Of a DNA stretch of 64,000 nucleotides, positions 44,119 through 53,586 are shown piece by piece. The stretch lies in NCBI RefSeq assembly GCF_007829835.1, contig NZ_VIWP01000004.1, positions 248,001 through 312,000 on the forward strand. Reading direction: 5' to 3'. The notes under the pieces were generated by a model. It saw only the letters and a list, made by a program, of their open reading frames with translations. It was not told the origin of the DNA and made no database searches. Within the stretch, counting starts at the first letter, position 1, and every line of letters begins with the position of its first letter. A program made the position numbers and the translations under genes. The stretch comes from Neorhizobium alkalisoli (GTDB lineage Bacteria > Pseudomonadota > Alphaproteobacteria > Rhizobiales > Rhizobiaceae).

Positions 44119-44712
44119 ATGGCCGATATGAAGACCAATCCCAAGATCGACGCCTATTTCGAAGAGCAGAAAACCTGGCGGGAGGAACAGCTGGCACTGC
44201 GCCGCCTCGTGCTCTCCTGCGGCCTGACCGAAGACCAGAAATGGGGGCAGCCCTGTTACACGATTGAAAATGCCAATGTGATCATCATCCACGGCTTCAA
44301 GGAATATTGCGCGCTGCTCTTCTTCAAAGGCGCGTTGATGAGGGACCCGGATGGCATCCTGATCAAGCAGTCGGACAATGTGCAGGGCGCCCGCCAGATC
44401 CGTTTCACCGATGTCGGCGAAATCGAGCGGATGAAGGATGTTCTGACGGCCTATGTCAAAGAAGCCGTGGCGGTCGAACAGGCCGGGATGAAGGTGGAAT
44501 ATCGAAAGACCGAGGATTTTCCAGTTCCGGAAGAATTTCAAACCCGGCTTGATAACGATGCCGCGCTGAAATCTGCCTTCGAAGCCCTGACGCCCGGCCG
44601 GCAGCGCGCCTACCTTCTGTTTTTCGCCGGCGCCAAGCAGGCAAAGACCCGGGAAGCGCGGATCGACAAATCCATGCCGATGATTTTCGAAGGCAAGGGG
44701 CTGAATGACTGA
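44119..44712 (+). CDS. YdeI/DUF1801-family protein
   Basis: A 197-residue protein opening MKTNPKIDAYFEEQKTWREEQLALRRLVLSCGLTEDQKWGQPCYTIENANVIIIHGFKEYCALLFFKGALM, the YhcG/YdeI fold with a DUF1801 core. The C-terminal section ALTPGRQRAYLLFFAGAKQAKTREARIDK is the YdeI addition seen in many soil bacteria. Its role is unknown; DUF1801 proteins resemble iron-binding frataxin-like folds. I chose ATG 44119 over one ten codons earlier because GGGGAGGG precedes it. It converges on cysK across a structured 231-base gap. Confidence 0.84.
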   Translation: MADMKTNPKIDAYFEEQKTWREEQLALRRLVLSCGLTEDQKWGQPCYTIENANVIIIHGFKEYCALLFFKGALMRDPDGILIKQSDNVQGARQIRFTDVGEIERMKDVLTAYVKEAVAVEQAGMKVEYRKTEDFPVPEEFQTRLDNDAALKSAFEALTPGRQRAYLLFFAGAKQAKTREARIDKSMPMIFEGKGLND

Positions 44713-44827
44713 AGCGAATCCGGGCGCGATATGACCACCGCGCCCAGACAGCAAGCATTCTACGTTCACAGCAGCCTGGCGGTCGAGGTTGTCACGGACC
44801 TCATTCCCGTCCTTGAGACAGGAACCC

Positions 44828-44884
44828 CGCCGACGCGCATCTGCGCGGCGAAAAGACCTTTCCAGCCCAGGAGCTTGGGCTGGA
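44828..44884. ncRNA. Structured convergent intergenic segment, candidate small RNA
   Basis: Between the YdeI-like gene and cysK lie two strong hairpins: CGC/GCG plus CGCGC/GCGCG with a three-base bulge (44828-44850), and a perfect nine-base-pair stem TCCAGCCCA/TGGGCTGGA (44861-44884) with a six-base loop. More pairing is possible on both sides (for example GAGGT/ACCTC at 44785-44802). No coding frame of note exists. It could be a small RNA in either direction or simply terminator structures for the two converging genes. Confidence 0.3.
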
Positions 44885-44943
44885 TGGATGCCCGTGGAAT
44901 CCCTTGTGCGAAGCTCTATTGGCAAGGGAATGGATTGAGCGGA

Positions 44944-45909
44944 TCAGCCGCCCAGCCCGTCAAACAGCGCAGTCGAGAGATAACGTTCGGCGAAGGAGGG
45001 AATGATCACCACGATCGTTTTGCCCTCGTTTTCCGGCCGGCTGCCGACCTCGATCGCGGCCGTCAGCGCCGCACCGGAGGAAATGCCAACCGGCACGCCT
45101 TCAAGCCGTGCCACGAGGCGGGCCATCTCCATCGCTTCCGGGCTCGAGACGGTGACGATCTCGTCATAGATTTCCGTATCGAGGATCTTGGGCGCAAAAC
45201 CGGCGCCGATGCCCTGGATCTTGTGGGGACCGGGCTGGCCGCCGGAAAGGACGGGCGATTCTTCCGGCTCGACCGCGATCACCTGCAAGCCCGGCTTGCG
45301 GCTCTTCAACACTTGGCCAGCGCCGGTAATCGTTCCGCCGGTGCCGATGCCGGCGACAAAGATATCGACTGCACCATCCGTATCGTTCCAGATTTCCTCG
45401 GCCGTCGTCTTGCGATGGATTTCCGGATTGGCCGGGTTTTCGAACTGCTGCGGAATGACGGCGTCGGGCAGGGTCGCGGCCAGTTCCTCGGCCTTGGCGA
45501 TTGCGCCCTTCATGCCCTTCGGCCCCTCGGTCAGCACCAGTTCGGCGCCGAGCAAAGCCAGCATCTTGCGGCGCTCGACCGACATCGTCTCAGGCATGGT
45601 GAGGATCAGCTTGTAACCCTTGGCAGCGGCCGCAAAGGCAAGCGCGATGCCGGTATTGCCAGAAGTCGACTCGACCAGCACGGATTTGCCGGGCGTGATC
45701 TTGCCCTGCGCTTCCAGGCTTTCGATCATCGCGACGCCGATGCGGTCCTTGACTGAAGCGATCGGATTGAAAAATTCCAGCTTGGCGAGAAGATTGGCTT
45801 TTACGCCCTTTTCCTTCGCCAGCTTGTCGAGCCGCACGATCGGCGTGTTGCCGATCGTCTCGGTGATGGAGGAATAGACTTTGCCGCGTCCCGGCTTGTT
45901 TTCGGACAT
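44944..45909 (-). CDS. cysK: Cysteine synthase A
   Basis: A 321-residue PLP enzyme making cysteine from O-acetylserine and sulfide. The PLP-lysine is in [13 protein letters not shown], the substrate loop is [14 protein letters not shown], the phosphate-binding loop is [14 protein letters not shown] and the C-terminal part [29 protein letters not shown] is standard. The start at 45909 follows AGGAGAG; a 27-codon upstream extension is not homologous. Its leader region upstream contains a GC hairpin at 45968-45987 whose role is unknown. Confidence 0.96.
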   Translation of the reverse strand: MSENKPGRGKVYSSITETIGNTPIVRLDKLAKEKGVKANLLAKLEFFNPIASVKDRIGVAMIESLEAQGKITPGKSVLVESTSGNTGIALAFAAAAKGYKLILTMPETMSVERRKMLALLGAELVLTEGPKGMKGAIAKAEELAATLPDAVIPQQFENPANPEIHRKTTAEEIWNDTDGAVDIFVAGIGTGGTITGAGQVLKSRKPGLQVIAVEPEESPVLSGGQPGPHKIQGIGAGFAPKILDTEIYDEIVTVSSPEAMEMARLVARLEGVPVGISSGAALTAAIEVGSRPENEGKTIVVIIPSFAERYLSTALFDGLGG

Positions 45910-46162
45910 GGTACTCTCCTTGAATATGCCGGAGAAACTAGGCCTTGGGTCGTGGGAATGCCAGCAACGCCGCTCCGCCGAGCGGCGCAAGATGGAAATT
46001 CGTTCCGCAAATCGTCGGATAGCAAAAATAATCTTTTCGATCGAAAGCCGCCTGAGACCAAATCACATTCCACGCAGGCCAGATGCGCGGTGGCGGCTGG
46101 GTCTTGTCGCCTGTCATATGCAGGTATACGCCTTGCCCATCGCCCGAATGAGGTTTCGCGCC

Positions 46163-46801
46163 ATGAACATCCGCCACTATCTGGTCTTTCACGGCCTCGT
46201 ATTTTCGGTAACTTTGTCGGTCGCCAGCCCCTGCTTCGCCGCATCCGCGGCTCCGGAGGCCGTCCAGACGATCGTTTTCATGCGTCATGGCGAAAAGCCG
46301 GCGGCCGGTCTTGGTCAGCTCAGCTGCAAAGGTCTCAACCGCGCACTTGCGCTGCCGCCGGTTCTCGCCCGCCTGTTCGACCGCCCGGATCGCCTTCTCG
46401 CGCCGGACCCGGCCAAGCGTAAGGAAGATGAGGGCGTCGATTACGATTATATCCGGCCGCTTGCGACGATCGAGCCCACCGCGATTGCCGACGGGCTGCC
46501 GGTCGACACCGCCGTCGGTTTTGACGATCTCGATGGATTGAAGACGGCGCTTGCGCCGACGTCCGGCCGTTCCGAACTGGTCTTCGTCGCCTGGGAGCAC
46601 AAAGAGATCGTCAAGCTGGTGAAATCGCTCGTGAAGGCAGGTGGTGGCGACAAGGACCAGGTGCCGAAATGGAAAGGCGAGGATTTCGACAGCCTTTATG
46701 TCCTGCGCCGGCCCGTCTCCGGCTCAGGCAGCGTCACCTTCGAACGGCTTCAGGAAGGGCTGGATGGCCAGCCGGAAACCTGTCCCGGCCAGCACGGCTG
46801 A
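46163..46801 (+). CDS. Exported histidine phosphatase-family protein
   Basis: A 212-residue protein with a Sec signal (YLVFHGLVFSVTLSVASPCFAAS) followed by a phosphoglycerate mutase-like domain. It keeps the canonical active-site Arg-His-Gly in IVFMRHGEKPAAG, and the second His is in FVAWEHKEIVKLV. This is distinct from the cytosolic paralogue at 32195, which has lost the Arg-His-Gly. The substrate is unknown. It is divergent from cysK across about 250 bases and lies nine bases before the convergent dut. Confidence 0.85.
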   Translation: MNIRHYLVFHGLVFSVTLSVASPCFAASAAPEAVQTIVFMRHGEKPAAGLGQLSCKGLNRALALPPVLARLFDRPDRLLAPDPAKRKEDEGVDYDYIRPLATIEPTAIADGLPVDTAVGFDDLDGLKTALAPTSGRSELVFVAWEHKEIVKLVKSLVKAGGGDKDQVPKWKGEDFDSLYVLRRPVSGSGSVTFERLQEGLDGQPETCPGQHG

Positions 46802-46810
46802 GGTAATCTC

Positions 46811-47281
46811 TTAGACACCGGTCGAGCCGAAACCGCCGGCGCCACGCGCCGTTTCGCCCGCCTCGGCAATCTCCACGACATTCGCCTGCGTTACCGGCGC
46901 CATCACCATCTGGGCAATCCGCATGCCGCGGGTGATCACGAAATCTTCCGTGCCCAGATTGACCAGCAAAACCTTCACCTCGCCGCGATAATCGCTGTCG
47001 ATCGTGCCGGGCGTGTTGAGGCAGGTGATGCCGTTCTTGAAGGCAAGGCCCGAACGCGGGCGGATCTGCACTTCATAGCCCTGCGGAATTTCGAACACGA
47101 AACCGGTCGGCACCAGCGCGCGGGCGCCGGGCGCAAGCGTCATCGGGGTGCCGTCGGCAAGGGCCGCGCGCAGATCCATGCCGGCAGCGCCTGCGGTCTC
47201 ATAGGCGGGCAGGTCAAGGCCATCGGCATGCGGCAGACGCAGCAGGCCGAGTTTCGGGGAGGGGACAAGATTGGTGCTCAT
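46811..47281 (-). CDS. dut: dUTP pyrophosphatase
   Basis: A 156-residue trimeric dUTPase. All five family motifs are present: [10 protein letters not shown] (1), [12 protein letters not shown] (2), [15 protein letters not shown] (3), [11 protein letters not shown] (4) and the flexible glycine-rich GAGGFGSTG at the C terminus (5). It keeps uracil out of DNA and supplies dUMP. Length is typical. It converges on the exported phosphatase gene and is divergent from prfC. Confidence 0.97.
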   Translation of the reverse strand: MSTNLVPSPKLGLLRLPHADGLDLPAYETAGAAGMDLRAALADGTPMTLAPGARALVPTGFVFEIPQGYEVQIRPRSGLAFKNGITCLNTPGTIDSDYRGEVKVLLVNLGTEDFVITRGMRIAQMVMAPVTQANVVEIAEAGETARGAGGFGSTGV

Positions 47282-47370
47282 GGCTCACTAGTTTGTCGCC
47301 TAGGCTGGCAGGTCAATTGCAAAGACGGGCTTTAATCGCTAGATACGCGGCAATTCACAGGATTTGAAAC

Positions 47371-48951
47371 ATGCCCGAAACCATTGCCGAGGCGGTATCC
47401 CGCCGTCGCACATTCGCGATCATTGCCCATCCGGACGCGGGCAAGACGACACTCACCGAAAAACTTCTCCTGTTCGGCGGCGCCATTCAGCTCGCCGGCG
47501 AAGTCAAGGCGAAGAAGGATCGTATCCAGACCCGGTCGGACTGGATGAAGATCGAGCGTGAGCGCGGCATCTCGGTCGTCACCTCGGTGATGACATTCGA
47601 ATATGCCGACAAGGTCTTCAACATCCTCGATACGCCCGGTCACGAAGACTTTGCCGACGACACCTATCGGACGCTGACGGCAGTAGATGCGGCCATCATG
47701 GTCATCGACGCCGCCAAGGGCATCGAGCCGCGGACGCTAAAACTGTTCGAAGTCTGCCGCATGCGCGACATCCCGATCATCACCTTCGTCAACAAGATGG
47801 ACCGCGAAAGCCGCGACATTTTCGAGGTCCTCGACGAGGTCGAGGAAAAGCTGGCGCTGGATACGGCCCCCGTCACCTGGCCGATCGGCCGCTCGAAGAG
47901 TTTTTGCGGGTCCTATCACCTTGCCGAAAACCGGGTACGTGGTCCTGACAGTGAGGACGCGATCACCGTCAACGGCCCGCAGGCCGTGGCAGACCGTCTG
48001 CCGGAAAACGAACGTCAGGCCTTTATCGATGAAGTCGAGCTGGCACGCGAAGCCTGCCGCCCGTTCGACCAGAAGGCTTTTCTCGAAGGCCATATGACGC
48101 CGGTCTTCTTCGGCTCGGCTTTGCGCAATTTCGGCGTCCGCGACCTGATCAATGCGCTGGCCGATTTCGCTCCGCCGCCGCGCGACCAGGTGGCTGATAT
48201 CCGCAAGGTTCATGCGGATGAGGACAAGATGACGGCCTTCGTCTTCAAGATCCAGGCCAACATGGACCCGAACCACCGCGACCGCATCGCCTTCGCGCGT
48301 ATCTGCTCGGGCAAGCTCGAGCGCGGCATGAAGGCGCGCCTTGCCCGCACCGGCAAGCAGCTCGGCCTTACCGCGCCGCAGTTCTTCTTCGCCTCGCAAC
48401 GCCACATCGCCGACACCGCTTTTGCCGGTGACGTGGTCGGCATTCCGAACCACGGCACGCTCAGGATCGGCGACACGCTGACCGAAGGCGAGGCGCTGGT
48501 CTTCCAGGGCGTCCCGAACTTCTCGCCGGAAATCCTCCGCCGCGTGCGGCTGGAGGACGCGATGAAGGCAAAGAAGCTGAAGGAAGCGCTGCAGCAGATG
48601 GCCGAAGAGGGTGTCGTGCAGCTGTTTTCGCCGGAAGACGGTTCGCCCGCCATTGTCGGCGTCGTCGGCGCGCTGCAGCTCGACGTTCTGAAGGAGCGGC
48701 TCTCGGCGGAATATACGCTGCCGGTCTCGTTCGAAATGTCGCGCTTTTCCGTCTGCCGCTGGATCTCGTCGGACCAGCCGGCCGAGCTCGAAAAATTCCT
48801 CAACGTCAAGCGCGGCGATATCGCCCGCGATCTTGACGGCGATCCGGTCTTCCTGGCGCAGGACGCGTTTTCGCTGCGTTACGAGGCCGAGCGTTTCCCG
48901 GCCATCAAGATGGTCGCCATCAAGGAATATCACGTCGCGAAAGCGGCGTGA
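47371..48951 (+). CDS. prfC: Peptide chain release factor 3
   Basis: A 526-residue translational GTPase that recycles RF1/RF2. G1 is AHPDAGKTTLTEKLL near residue 19, G2 to G3 is RERGISVVTSVMTFEY then DTPGHEDFADDTYRTL, and G4 is FVNKMDRESRD. Domains II and III follow with the typical KEALQQMAEEGVVQLF and FEMSRFSVCRWISSDQPAELE. The size equals other RF3 proteins, and the RF3-specific SVVTSVM distinguishes it from EF-G. Confidence 0.97.
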   Translation: MPETIAEAVSRRRTFAIIAHPDAGKTTLTEKLLLFGGAIQLAGEVKAKKDRIQTRSDWMKIERERGISVVTSVMTFEYADKVFNILDTPGHEDFADDTYRTLTAVDAAIMVIDAAKGIEPRTLKLFEVCRMRDIPIITFVNKMDRESRDIFEVLDEVEEKLALDTAPVTWPIGRSKSFCGSYHLAENRVRGPDSEDAITVNGPQAVADRLPENERQAFIDEVELAREACRPFDQKAFLEGHMTPVFFGSALRNFGVRDLINALADFAPPPRDQVADIRKVHADEDKMTAFVFKIQANMDPNHRDRIAFARICSGKLERGMKARLARTGKQLGLTAPQFFFASQRHIADTAFAGDVVGIPNHGTLRIGDTLTEGEALVFQGVPNFSPEILRRVRLEDAMKAKKLKEALQQMAEEGVVQLFSPEDGSPAIVGVVGALQLDVLKERLSAEYTLPVSFEMSRFSVCRWISSDQPAELEKFLNVKRGDIARDLDGDPVFLAQDAFSLRYEAERFPAIKMVAIKEYHVAKAA

Positions 48952-48965
48952 TATCCGGTTTCCTA

Positions 48966-49910
48966 TCAGCCGAACTTGACGGCTGTGGTGTTCGATCCGC
49001 AGACGAGAACGCAGACTTTCTCGTCCGCAGCGGGTACGTATTTGCCCGACAGCAGCGCCGCAAAGGCGGCGGCCCCGCCCGGTTCGGCCACCACGCGGGC
49101 ACCGGCCCAGAGCGCCTTCTGTGCGGCGAGAATCTCGTCGTCTGAGACGAGAAGCGGCCGCTCCACATAATTCTGGGCCACCGGGAACATCAGCTGCCCC
49201 ACCTGTTTCGGCGCAAGCGAATCCGCTGCGATACCGCCTGTCGGCGCATCCACAGGATGTCCGGCCTTGAACGCCTCGTAAAGCGTCGGTGCCCCATCGG
49301 ATTCGACGGCCACGATCTTCACGCGTCCACGGAACCAGGAGGCAATGCCGCCGATCAGGCCACCGCCGCCGACTGCGACGAGCAATGTCGTCATCTCCGG
49401 CAGATCGTCCTCGATCTCCTTGCCGAGCGTGCCTTGGCCGGCCATGGTCTCGATCTGGTCATAGGCATGCACGGACATGGCGCCGCTTTTCGCCACATAG
49501 GCTTCGCTGGCAAGCAGCGCGTCATTGTAGCGATCGCCACCGACCACCAGCTCCGCGCCATAGGAGCGAATGAGGTCGATCTTCGCCTGCGAGGCCACGC
49601 TCGGCACAAAAATATGGGCCGGCACGCCACGCCGCATTGCCGCATAGGCAACGGCGGCACCGTGATTGCCGCCGGAAGCAGCCACGACGCCGGCATCCGG
49701 CACATCGCGCGTCAGAAGGTTGGTAAAGGCGCCACGCGCCTTGAACGAGCCGGAATGCTGCAGGCATTCGAGTTTCAGGTCGATCTTGCGCGCCTGGGCG
49801 CCAAAATCGCGCATATCGACCCGCATGACCGGCGTACGGCGGATATAGGGGCGGATCAGCGCTTCTGCGGCGGCAATCCGCTCGGACGTCACGTTTTCCA
49901 AAGCTGACAT
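48966..49910 (-). CDS. Threonine/serine dehydratase (PLP fold II)
   Basis: A 314-residue PLP enzyme with the lysine in HSGSFKARGAFTNLL near residue 58, ASGGNHGAAVAYAA and the phosphate loop VAVGGGGLIGGIAS. There is no C-terminal ACT domain, so it resembles catabolic or serine-racemase-like dehydratases rather than IlvA. It is seven bases downstream of the Mop protein on the same strand. Whether threonine, serine or a modified amino acid is the substrate cannot be told. Confidence 0.9.
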   Translation of the reverse strand: MSALENVTSERIAAAEALIRPYIRRTPVMRVDMRDFGAQARKIDLKLECLQHSGSFKARGAFTNLLTRDVPDAGVVAASGGNHGAAVAYAAMRRGVPAHIFVPSVASQAKIDLIRSYGAELVVGGDRYNDALLASEAYVAKSGAMSVHAYDQIETMAGQGTLGKEIEDDLPEMTTLLVAVGGGGLIGGIASWFRGRVKIVAVESDGAPTLYEAFKAGHPVDAPTGGIAADSLAPKQVGQLMFPVAQNYVERPLLVSDDEILAAQKALWAGARVVAEPGGAAAFAALLSGKYVPAADEKVCVLVCGSNTTAVKFG

Positions 49911-49917
49911 GGCGTGA

Positions 49918-50127
49918 TCAGTCGACCGCGACCATGACGTCGGAAGCTTTTACCACCGCATAGGCGTCCACGCCGACGGCGAGGCCCAGCTCGTCGACCG
50001 CTTCATTGGTGATCGAGGAGGTGACGACAATGCCATTGCCGATATCGATGCGCACATGCGCGGTCGTGGCACCCTTGGTAACGGACACGACCTTGCCCTT
50101 GAGGCGGTTGCGGGCGCTGATTTTCAT
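49918..50127 (-). CDS. Mono-Mop (TOBE) molybdate-binding protein
   Basis: A 69-residue stand-alone TOBE/Mop domain: ISARNRLKGKVVSVTKGATTAHVRIDIGNGIVVTSSITNEAVDELGL, ending VYAV-like AYAVVKASDVMVAVD. Molbindins of this size bind molybdate or tungstate in the cytoplasm as oligomers. No mod transporter or moa/mob gene is near. It is seven bases upstream of the threonine dehydratase on the same strand, presumably co-transcribed. The family call is clear; the partner in this organism is unknown. Confidence 0.93.
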   Translation of the reverse strand: MKISARNRLKGKVVSVTKGATTAHVRIDIGNGIVVTSSITNEAVDELGLAVGVDAYAVVKASDVMVAVD

Positions 50128-50252
50128 GGATCAATCCTTTTCGTGAGGCGAGACGGCAACTTAACCCATTGCGACGCTTTGCCAAGCGCTGGTCTTGATC
50201 GTCGCCCCTGTCGCTTGCAAAATCCCCGGCAAGTCCCTGGCGCTATGCAGGC

Positions 50253-51026
50253 CTAGCGCGCATTTCGCGGGCCGAATAGCGGCGCCTGGTTGCCCGCGGG
50301 TCCAGTCGGCACACGGCGCGACGGAGGGCGTTGCACATCATGCGGTCTTTCTCGGCTTGCGGCGACAAGAGCCGAGGAGACTACCATGAACGCGATCAGC
50401 AGCACGTGTGGGTATATCCAGGCAGATCGTAGATATCCGAGTATCTGCAGCGCGGAGACGATGACATGCGCGCTGCCGGGAAAGAACCAGATCGCAAGCT
50501 GCGGCAGGATGCCGAGCAGGCCAAAGCCCAGAAGCGTGAAAAGCAGCACTTTCCAGACCGTATAGAGCGTCGCGAGCTTTGGGCTCCATGTCTCCTCGAA
50601 CTCATGGAGAAAGCCAAGAGTAAGCGTCGTGACGACACCTGCGATCAGGGAGGCAGGCACAGGCATATGTAGGATGCCGAGCGAAAAACCGACCGCCCAG
50701 AAAGATCCGAATGTCATGCCGAAGCCGAGATCCGCGAAAAAGAACAGTGGCACGCAGATCCCGATCAAGGCAGGCAGGTTAAGCGTCCTTGCGCGCCTCA
50801 GGGAAATCCGCAGCATTGAAAATGTCAGCGCGAGATAGATGACGGGCTTGAGATAAAGGCCAAGCACCAGAGCAAGCGCGCCCGAGGCGCCGCCAACCTT
50901 GCTTGCCCCCAGAAGAGTGATCATCCCGTAGACGAAGAGCGGAAAACCGATCGTGACGACTGCGAAGACGCCGATTCGTGTCCAGACGCCGATCGCATAA
51001 TGCTTGCCGCTGATACTTCGTCCCAA
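50253..51026 (-). CDS. Polytopic membrane protein of unknown function
   Basis: A 257-residue protein with about six hydrophobic segments (VFAVVTIGFPLFVYGMITLL, GALALVLGLYLKPVIYLALTF, IGICVPLFFFADLGFG, SFWAVGFSLGIL, VLLFTLLGFGLLGILPQLAIW, VLLIAFMVVSSALVAAS) and a basic, Pro/Arg-rich cytoplasmic tail of about 35 residues (RPPSRRVPTGPAG). I do not recognise a family. GC and codon use match the neighbours, but both flanks are spaced more than 100 bases from other genes, suggesting it is transcribed alone. Confidence 0.7.
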   Translation of the reverse strand: MGRSISGKHYAIGVWTRIGVFAVVTIGFPLFVYGMITLLGASKVGGASGALALVLGLYLKPVIYLALTFSMLRISLRRARTLNLPALIGICVPLFFFADLGFGMTFGSFWAVGFSLGILHMPVPASLIAGVVTTLTLGFLHEFEETWSPKLATLYTVWKVLLFTLLGFGLLGILPQLAIWFFPGSAHVIVSALQILGYLRSAWIYPHVLLIAFMVVSSALVAASRERPHDVQRPPSRRVPTGPAGNQAPLFGPRNAR

Positions 51027-51165
51027 GGCGAGGCTCCGTCATCGTTCCGCAGAACGACCGGATAACGCGAAAGAGTTTAGGATGGCGGAAAAATTTACCT
51101 AAAGTTGTATTCATTTTTGCCGGACGTCATCGCGGCCGTGGATAAAATCGGATCAGGCAGCCTTC

Positions 51166-52545
51166 TCACTCTTCCGTCAGGTCTTTGAGGAAATCGTCGC
51201 ACCAGCGGTTGATGTCGTATTTCAACAGGTGTTCCATCATCTTTTCCCAGCGCTGCTTGCGCTCGTCCAGCGACATGGTGAGGCCACGGGCGATGGCATG
51301 GGCGGTGCCTTCGATGTCGTAAGGGTTGACCAGCAGCGCACCGGAAAGTTCGCGGGCGGCGCCGGCAAAGCGGGAGAGAACCAGAACGCCCGGATCTTCC
51401 GGGTCCTGTGCCGCGACATATTCTTTGGCAACGAGGTTCATGCCGTCACGAAGTGGCGTCACCAGGCCGATCTTCGCCAGCCGGTAAAGGCCGGCGAGAA
51501 GAGGCCGCGGCACCGAACGGTTGACATAGCGGATCGGCACCCAATCGACCGTGCCGAGTGCGCCATTCACCCGGCCGGCCTGTTCGGCGACAGTGCGCTG
51601 CATCTGCTCGTATTCCGGCACCTCGGAACGGGATTTGGGTGTGACCTGCAGATAGGTCACCTTGTTCTGATAGGCCGGGTTCAGCTTGAGGAACTGCTCG
51701 AAACCGTCGATCCGCTGGGTAATGCCTTTGGAGTAGTCCAGCCGGTCGACCCCGATGATGAGATCGCGGCCTTCCACGCTCTGGCGCGCCTTGCGCACCA
51801 TGGAGCTTTTCGACGCCTTGACGGCAAATTCGGCAAAGGCCTTTGTCTCGATCGAGATCGAATAGGCGCCGCCCTTGAAGGTGCGGCCATAGGTCGAGAA
51901 CTTTTTGCCACCTTCCAGCCTTTCGCCGATACCCTCACGCACCAGGCCACCGCCGAAATTGTCGAGGTCGAAATCGGTCTGGAAACCGACCAGGTCATAT
52001 TGCGAAAGCCCACGCATGATCTGTTCATGCACCGGCATGGCGAAGAGTACATCCGCCGGCGGCCAGGGAATGTGCAGGAAGAAGCCGATCTTGTTCTTGA
52101 AACCCATCTGCCTCAATTCGGCAGCAAGCGGGATCAGGTGATAGTCATGCACCCAGATGATGTCGTCCGGCTTCAGAAGCGGCGCCAGCTTGTGGGCGAA
52201 GAAACGGTTGACGCGGAAGTAACCCGCCATTTCCTTGCGGCCATATTCGGCAAGGTCCAGCCGGTAGTGACAGATCGGCCAGAGAACCCGGTTGGCGAAA
52301 CCGTGGTAATATTCCTCCACGTCCGTGTCGGTGAGATCCGTCAGTGCATAGGTGATATTGCCATGTTCGCGGATATCGAGCTTTTCCGGCCCGCGTTCGC
52401 CGCTGGAATTGCCGGACCATCCCATCCAGATGCCGCCGCGCTCCTCGAGCGCTGCCTGAAGCGCCACGGCCAGCCCGCCGGCGGGCGCATCGCCCGACTT
52501 TTGCGGCACGGTGACACGGTTCGATACGACCACTAGTCGGCTCAC
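51166..52545 (-). CDS. otsA: Alpha,alpha-trehalose-phosphate synthase
   Basis: A 459-residue GT20 enzyme that joins UDP-glucose and glucose-6-phosphate. It begins [13 protein letters not shown], has [30 protein letters not shown] and [12 protein letters not shown], and ends with the GT-B C-terminal region [20 protein letters not shown]. Length is close to E. coli OtsA. It lies 51 bases downstream of otsB; together they make trehalose, a stress protectant in rhizobia. Confidence 0.97.
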   Translation of the reverse strand: MSRLVVVSNRVTVPQKSGDAPAGGLAVALQAALEERGGIWMGWSGNSSGERGPEKLDIREHGNITYALTDLTDTDVEEYYHGFANRVLWPICHYRLDLAEYGRKEMAGYFRVNRFFAHKLAPLLKPDDIIWVHDYHLIPLAAELRQMGFKNKIGFFLHIPWPPADVLFAMPVHEQIMRGLSQYDLVGFQTDFDLDNFGGGLVREGIGERLEGGKKFSTYGRTFKGGAYSISIETKAFAEFAVKASKSSMVRKARQSVEGRDLIIGVDRLDYSKGITQRIDGFEQFLKLNPAYQNKVTYLQVTPKSRSEVPEYEQMQRTVAEQAGRVNGALGTVDWVPIRYVNRSVPRPLLAGLYRLAKIGLVTPLRDGMNLVAKEYVAAQDPEDPGVLVLSRFAGAARELSGALLVNPYDIEGTAHAIARGLTMSLDERKQRWEKMMEHLLKYDINRWCDDFLKDLTEE

Positions 52546-52596
52546 GGTTAAGTCCTTTCGGGCAATGCCCTGTTGGGCCTAATTGGCCCCATTTTG

Positions 52597-53394
52597 TTAT
52601 TGTGCGGATGCGGCAAGCGCGGCGATGATTTCGCGCAGCCTGGCAGCCGAGGGAAGGATTGCCTGTGCTTCGGTTCCCGACGCATTCTCGGCGATGCGGA
52701 TCGATGATCCGCCGAGTTCATTGGCGACCTTGAACATAGCCTCGTCGGTGACATCGTCGCCGATCGCGATCGGCTTGGCGCCCGCGAAGGGCGCTTCTTC
52801 GAGGAAAGCCCTCAGGGCATCACCCTTGCTGGCGCGAGAAGGGCGGATCTCGACCACCATCTTGCCGCGCTGCAGCGTGAAATCCGCGCCGGCCTGACCG
52901 AGATAACGCACCATCGCCGTCTCGACCGCATCCTTCTGGTTCGGCGCCTGACGGTAATGGGCGGCAACCGCCAGCCCCTTGTCCTCGATCAGCACGCCCG
53001 GCCAGTCGCGCGCCTCCGTCTCGAGCGCGCGCTTGATCCTCTCGAATTCCGCGCCCGGCTCGATCCGCTCTATCCTGCCGGAAGGAGAGCGGCGTTCCGC
53101 GCCGTGCAGGCCGGCAATCGGAAAACGGCAGGGCGAAAACAGCCGATCGGCATAGGGAAGCGCCCGGCCGGTCACCAGCGCCAGCCTGCCGCCGAGCAGT
53201 TCGGAAAGGCGGTGCAGGTCGCGGGGAAGGCTTTCCGGCACGACGATCCCATCCGGCGTTTCGGCAAGATCGATCAGCGTTCCATCGATATCGAGGAACA
53301 GCGCCCAGTTCTCCGGATTGAGTTTGAGTTCCGATAGGATCCGCTCGGCGGGGGACGTCGTCACGTCCGTTTCTGAGTTGCTCTCGACATTCAT
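52597..53394 (-). CDS. otsB: Trehalose-6-phosphate phosphatase
   Basis: A 265-residue HAD phosphatase. Motif I is ALFLDIDGTLIDLA (Asp nucleophile and Asp+2), and the C-terminal motif IV is AIGDDVTDEAMF. The cap contains GLHGAERRSPSG. It dephosphorylates the OtsA product. I chose the ATG at 53394, since the longer frame adds 17 residues before a poorly conserved N terminus. Order otsB-otsA is conserved in rhizobia-type operons. Confidence 0.94.
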   Translation of the reverse strand: MNVESNSETDVTTSPAERILSELKLNPENWALFLDIDGTLIDLAETPDGIVVPESLPRDLHRLSELLGGRLALVTGRALPYADRLFSPCRFPIAGLHGAERRSPSGRIERIEPGAEFERIKRALETEARDWPGVLIEDKGLAVAAHYRQAPNQKDAVETAMVRYLGQAGADFTLQRGKMVVEIRPSRASKGDALRAFLEEAPFAGAKPIAIGDDVTDEAMFKVANELGGSSIRIAENASGTEAQAILPSAARLREIIAALAASAQ

Positions 53395-53586
53395 GCCGCC
53401 GGATTTAGGCCTTAACTTCGCCACGACAACCTCGCACCGCAACATTGCGTCGCAAAAAGTGAATGGCCGACCGTCAAAAAACGGTCATGAAACGTCCCGA
53501 TTCATGTTTGATTAAGCCTTTGTCGAGACCCTTCATTGTGTGGATTCTAGCCGCCTCGGGGCGGTGATTTTGGAAGAGAAAGATCG

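Noticed and set aside
44713..44943. Reading the structured gap as 6S RNA
   Set aside because: I could not match it to a remembered alphaproteobacterial 6S sequence and the usual neighbour genes are absent. I keep it only as an unassigned structured region.
44731..45756. Plus-strand frame starting in the gap after the YdeI-like gene and running antisense through cysK
   Set aside because: Only the first 70 or so codons are outside cysK and they fall on the structured hairpins. It is not a plausible gene.
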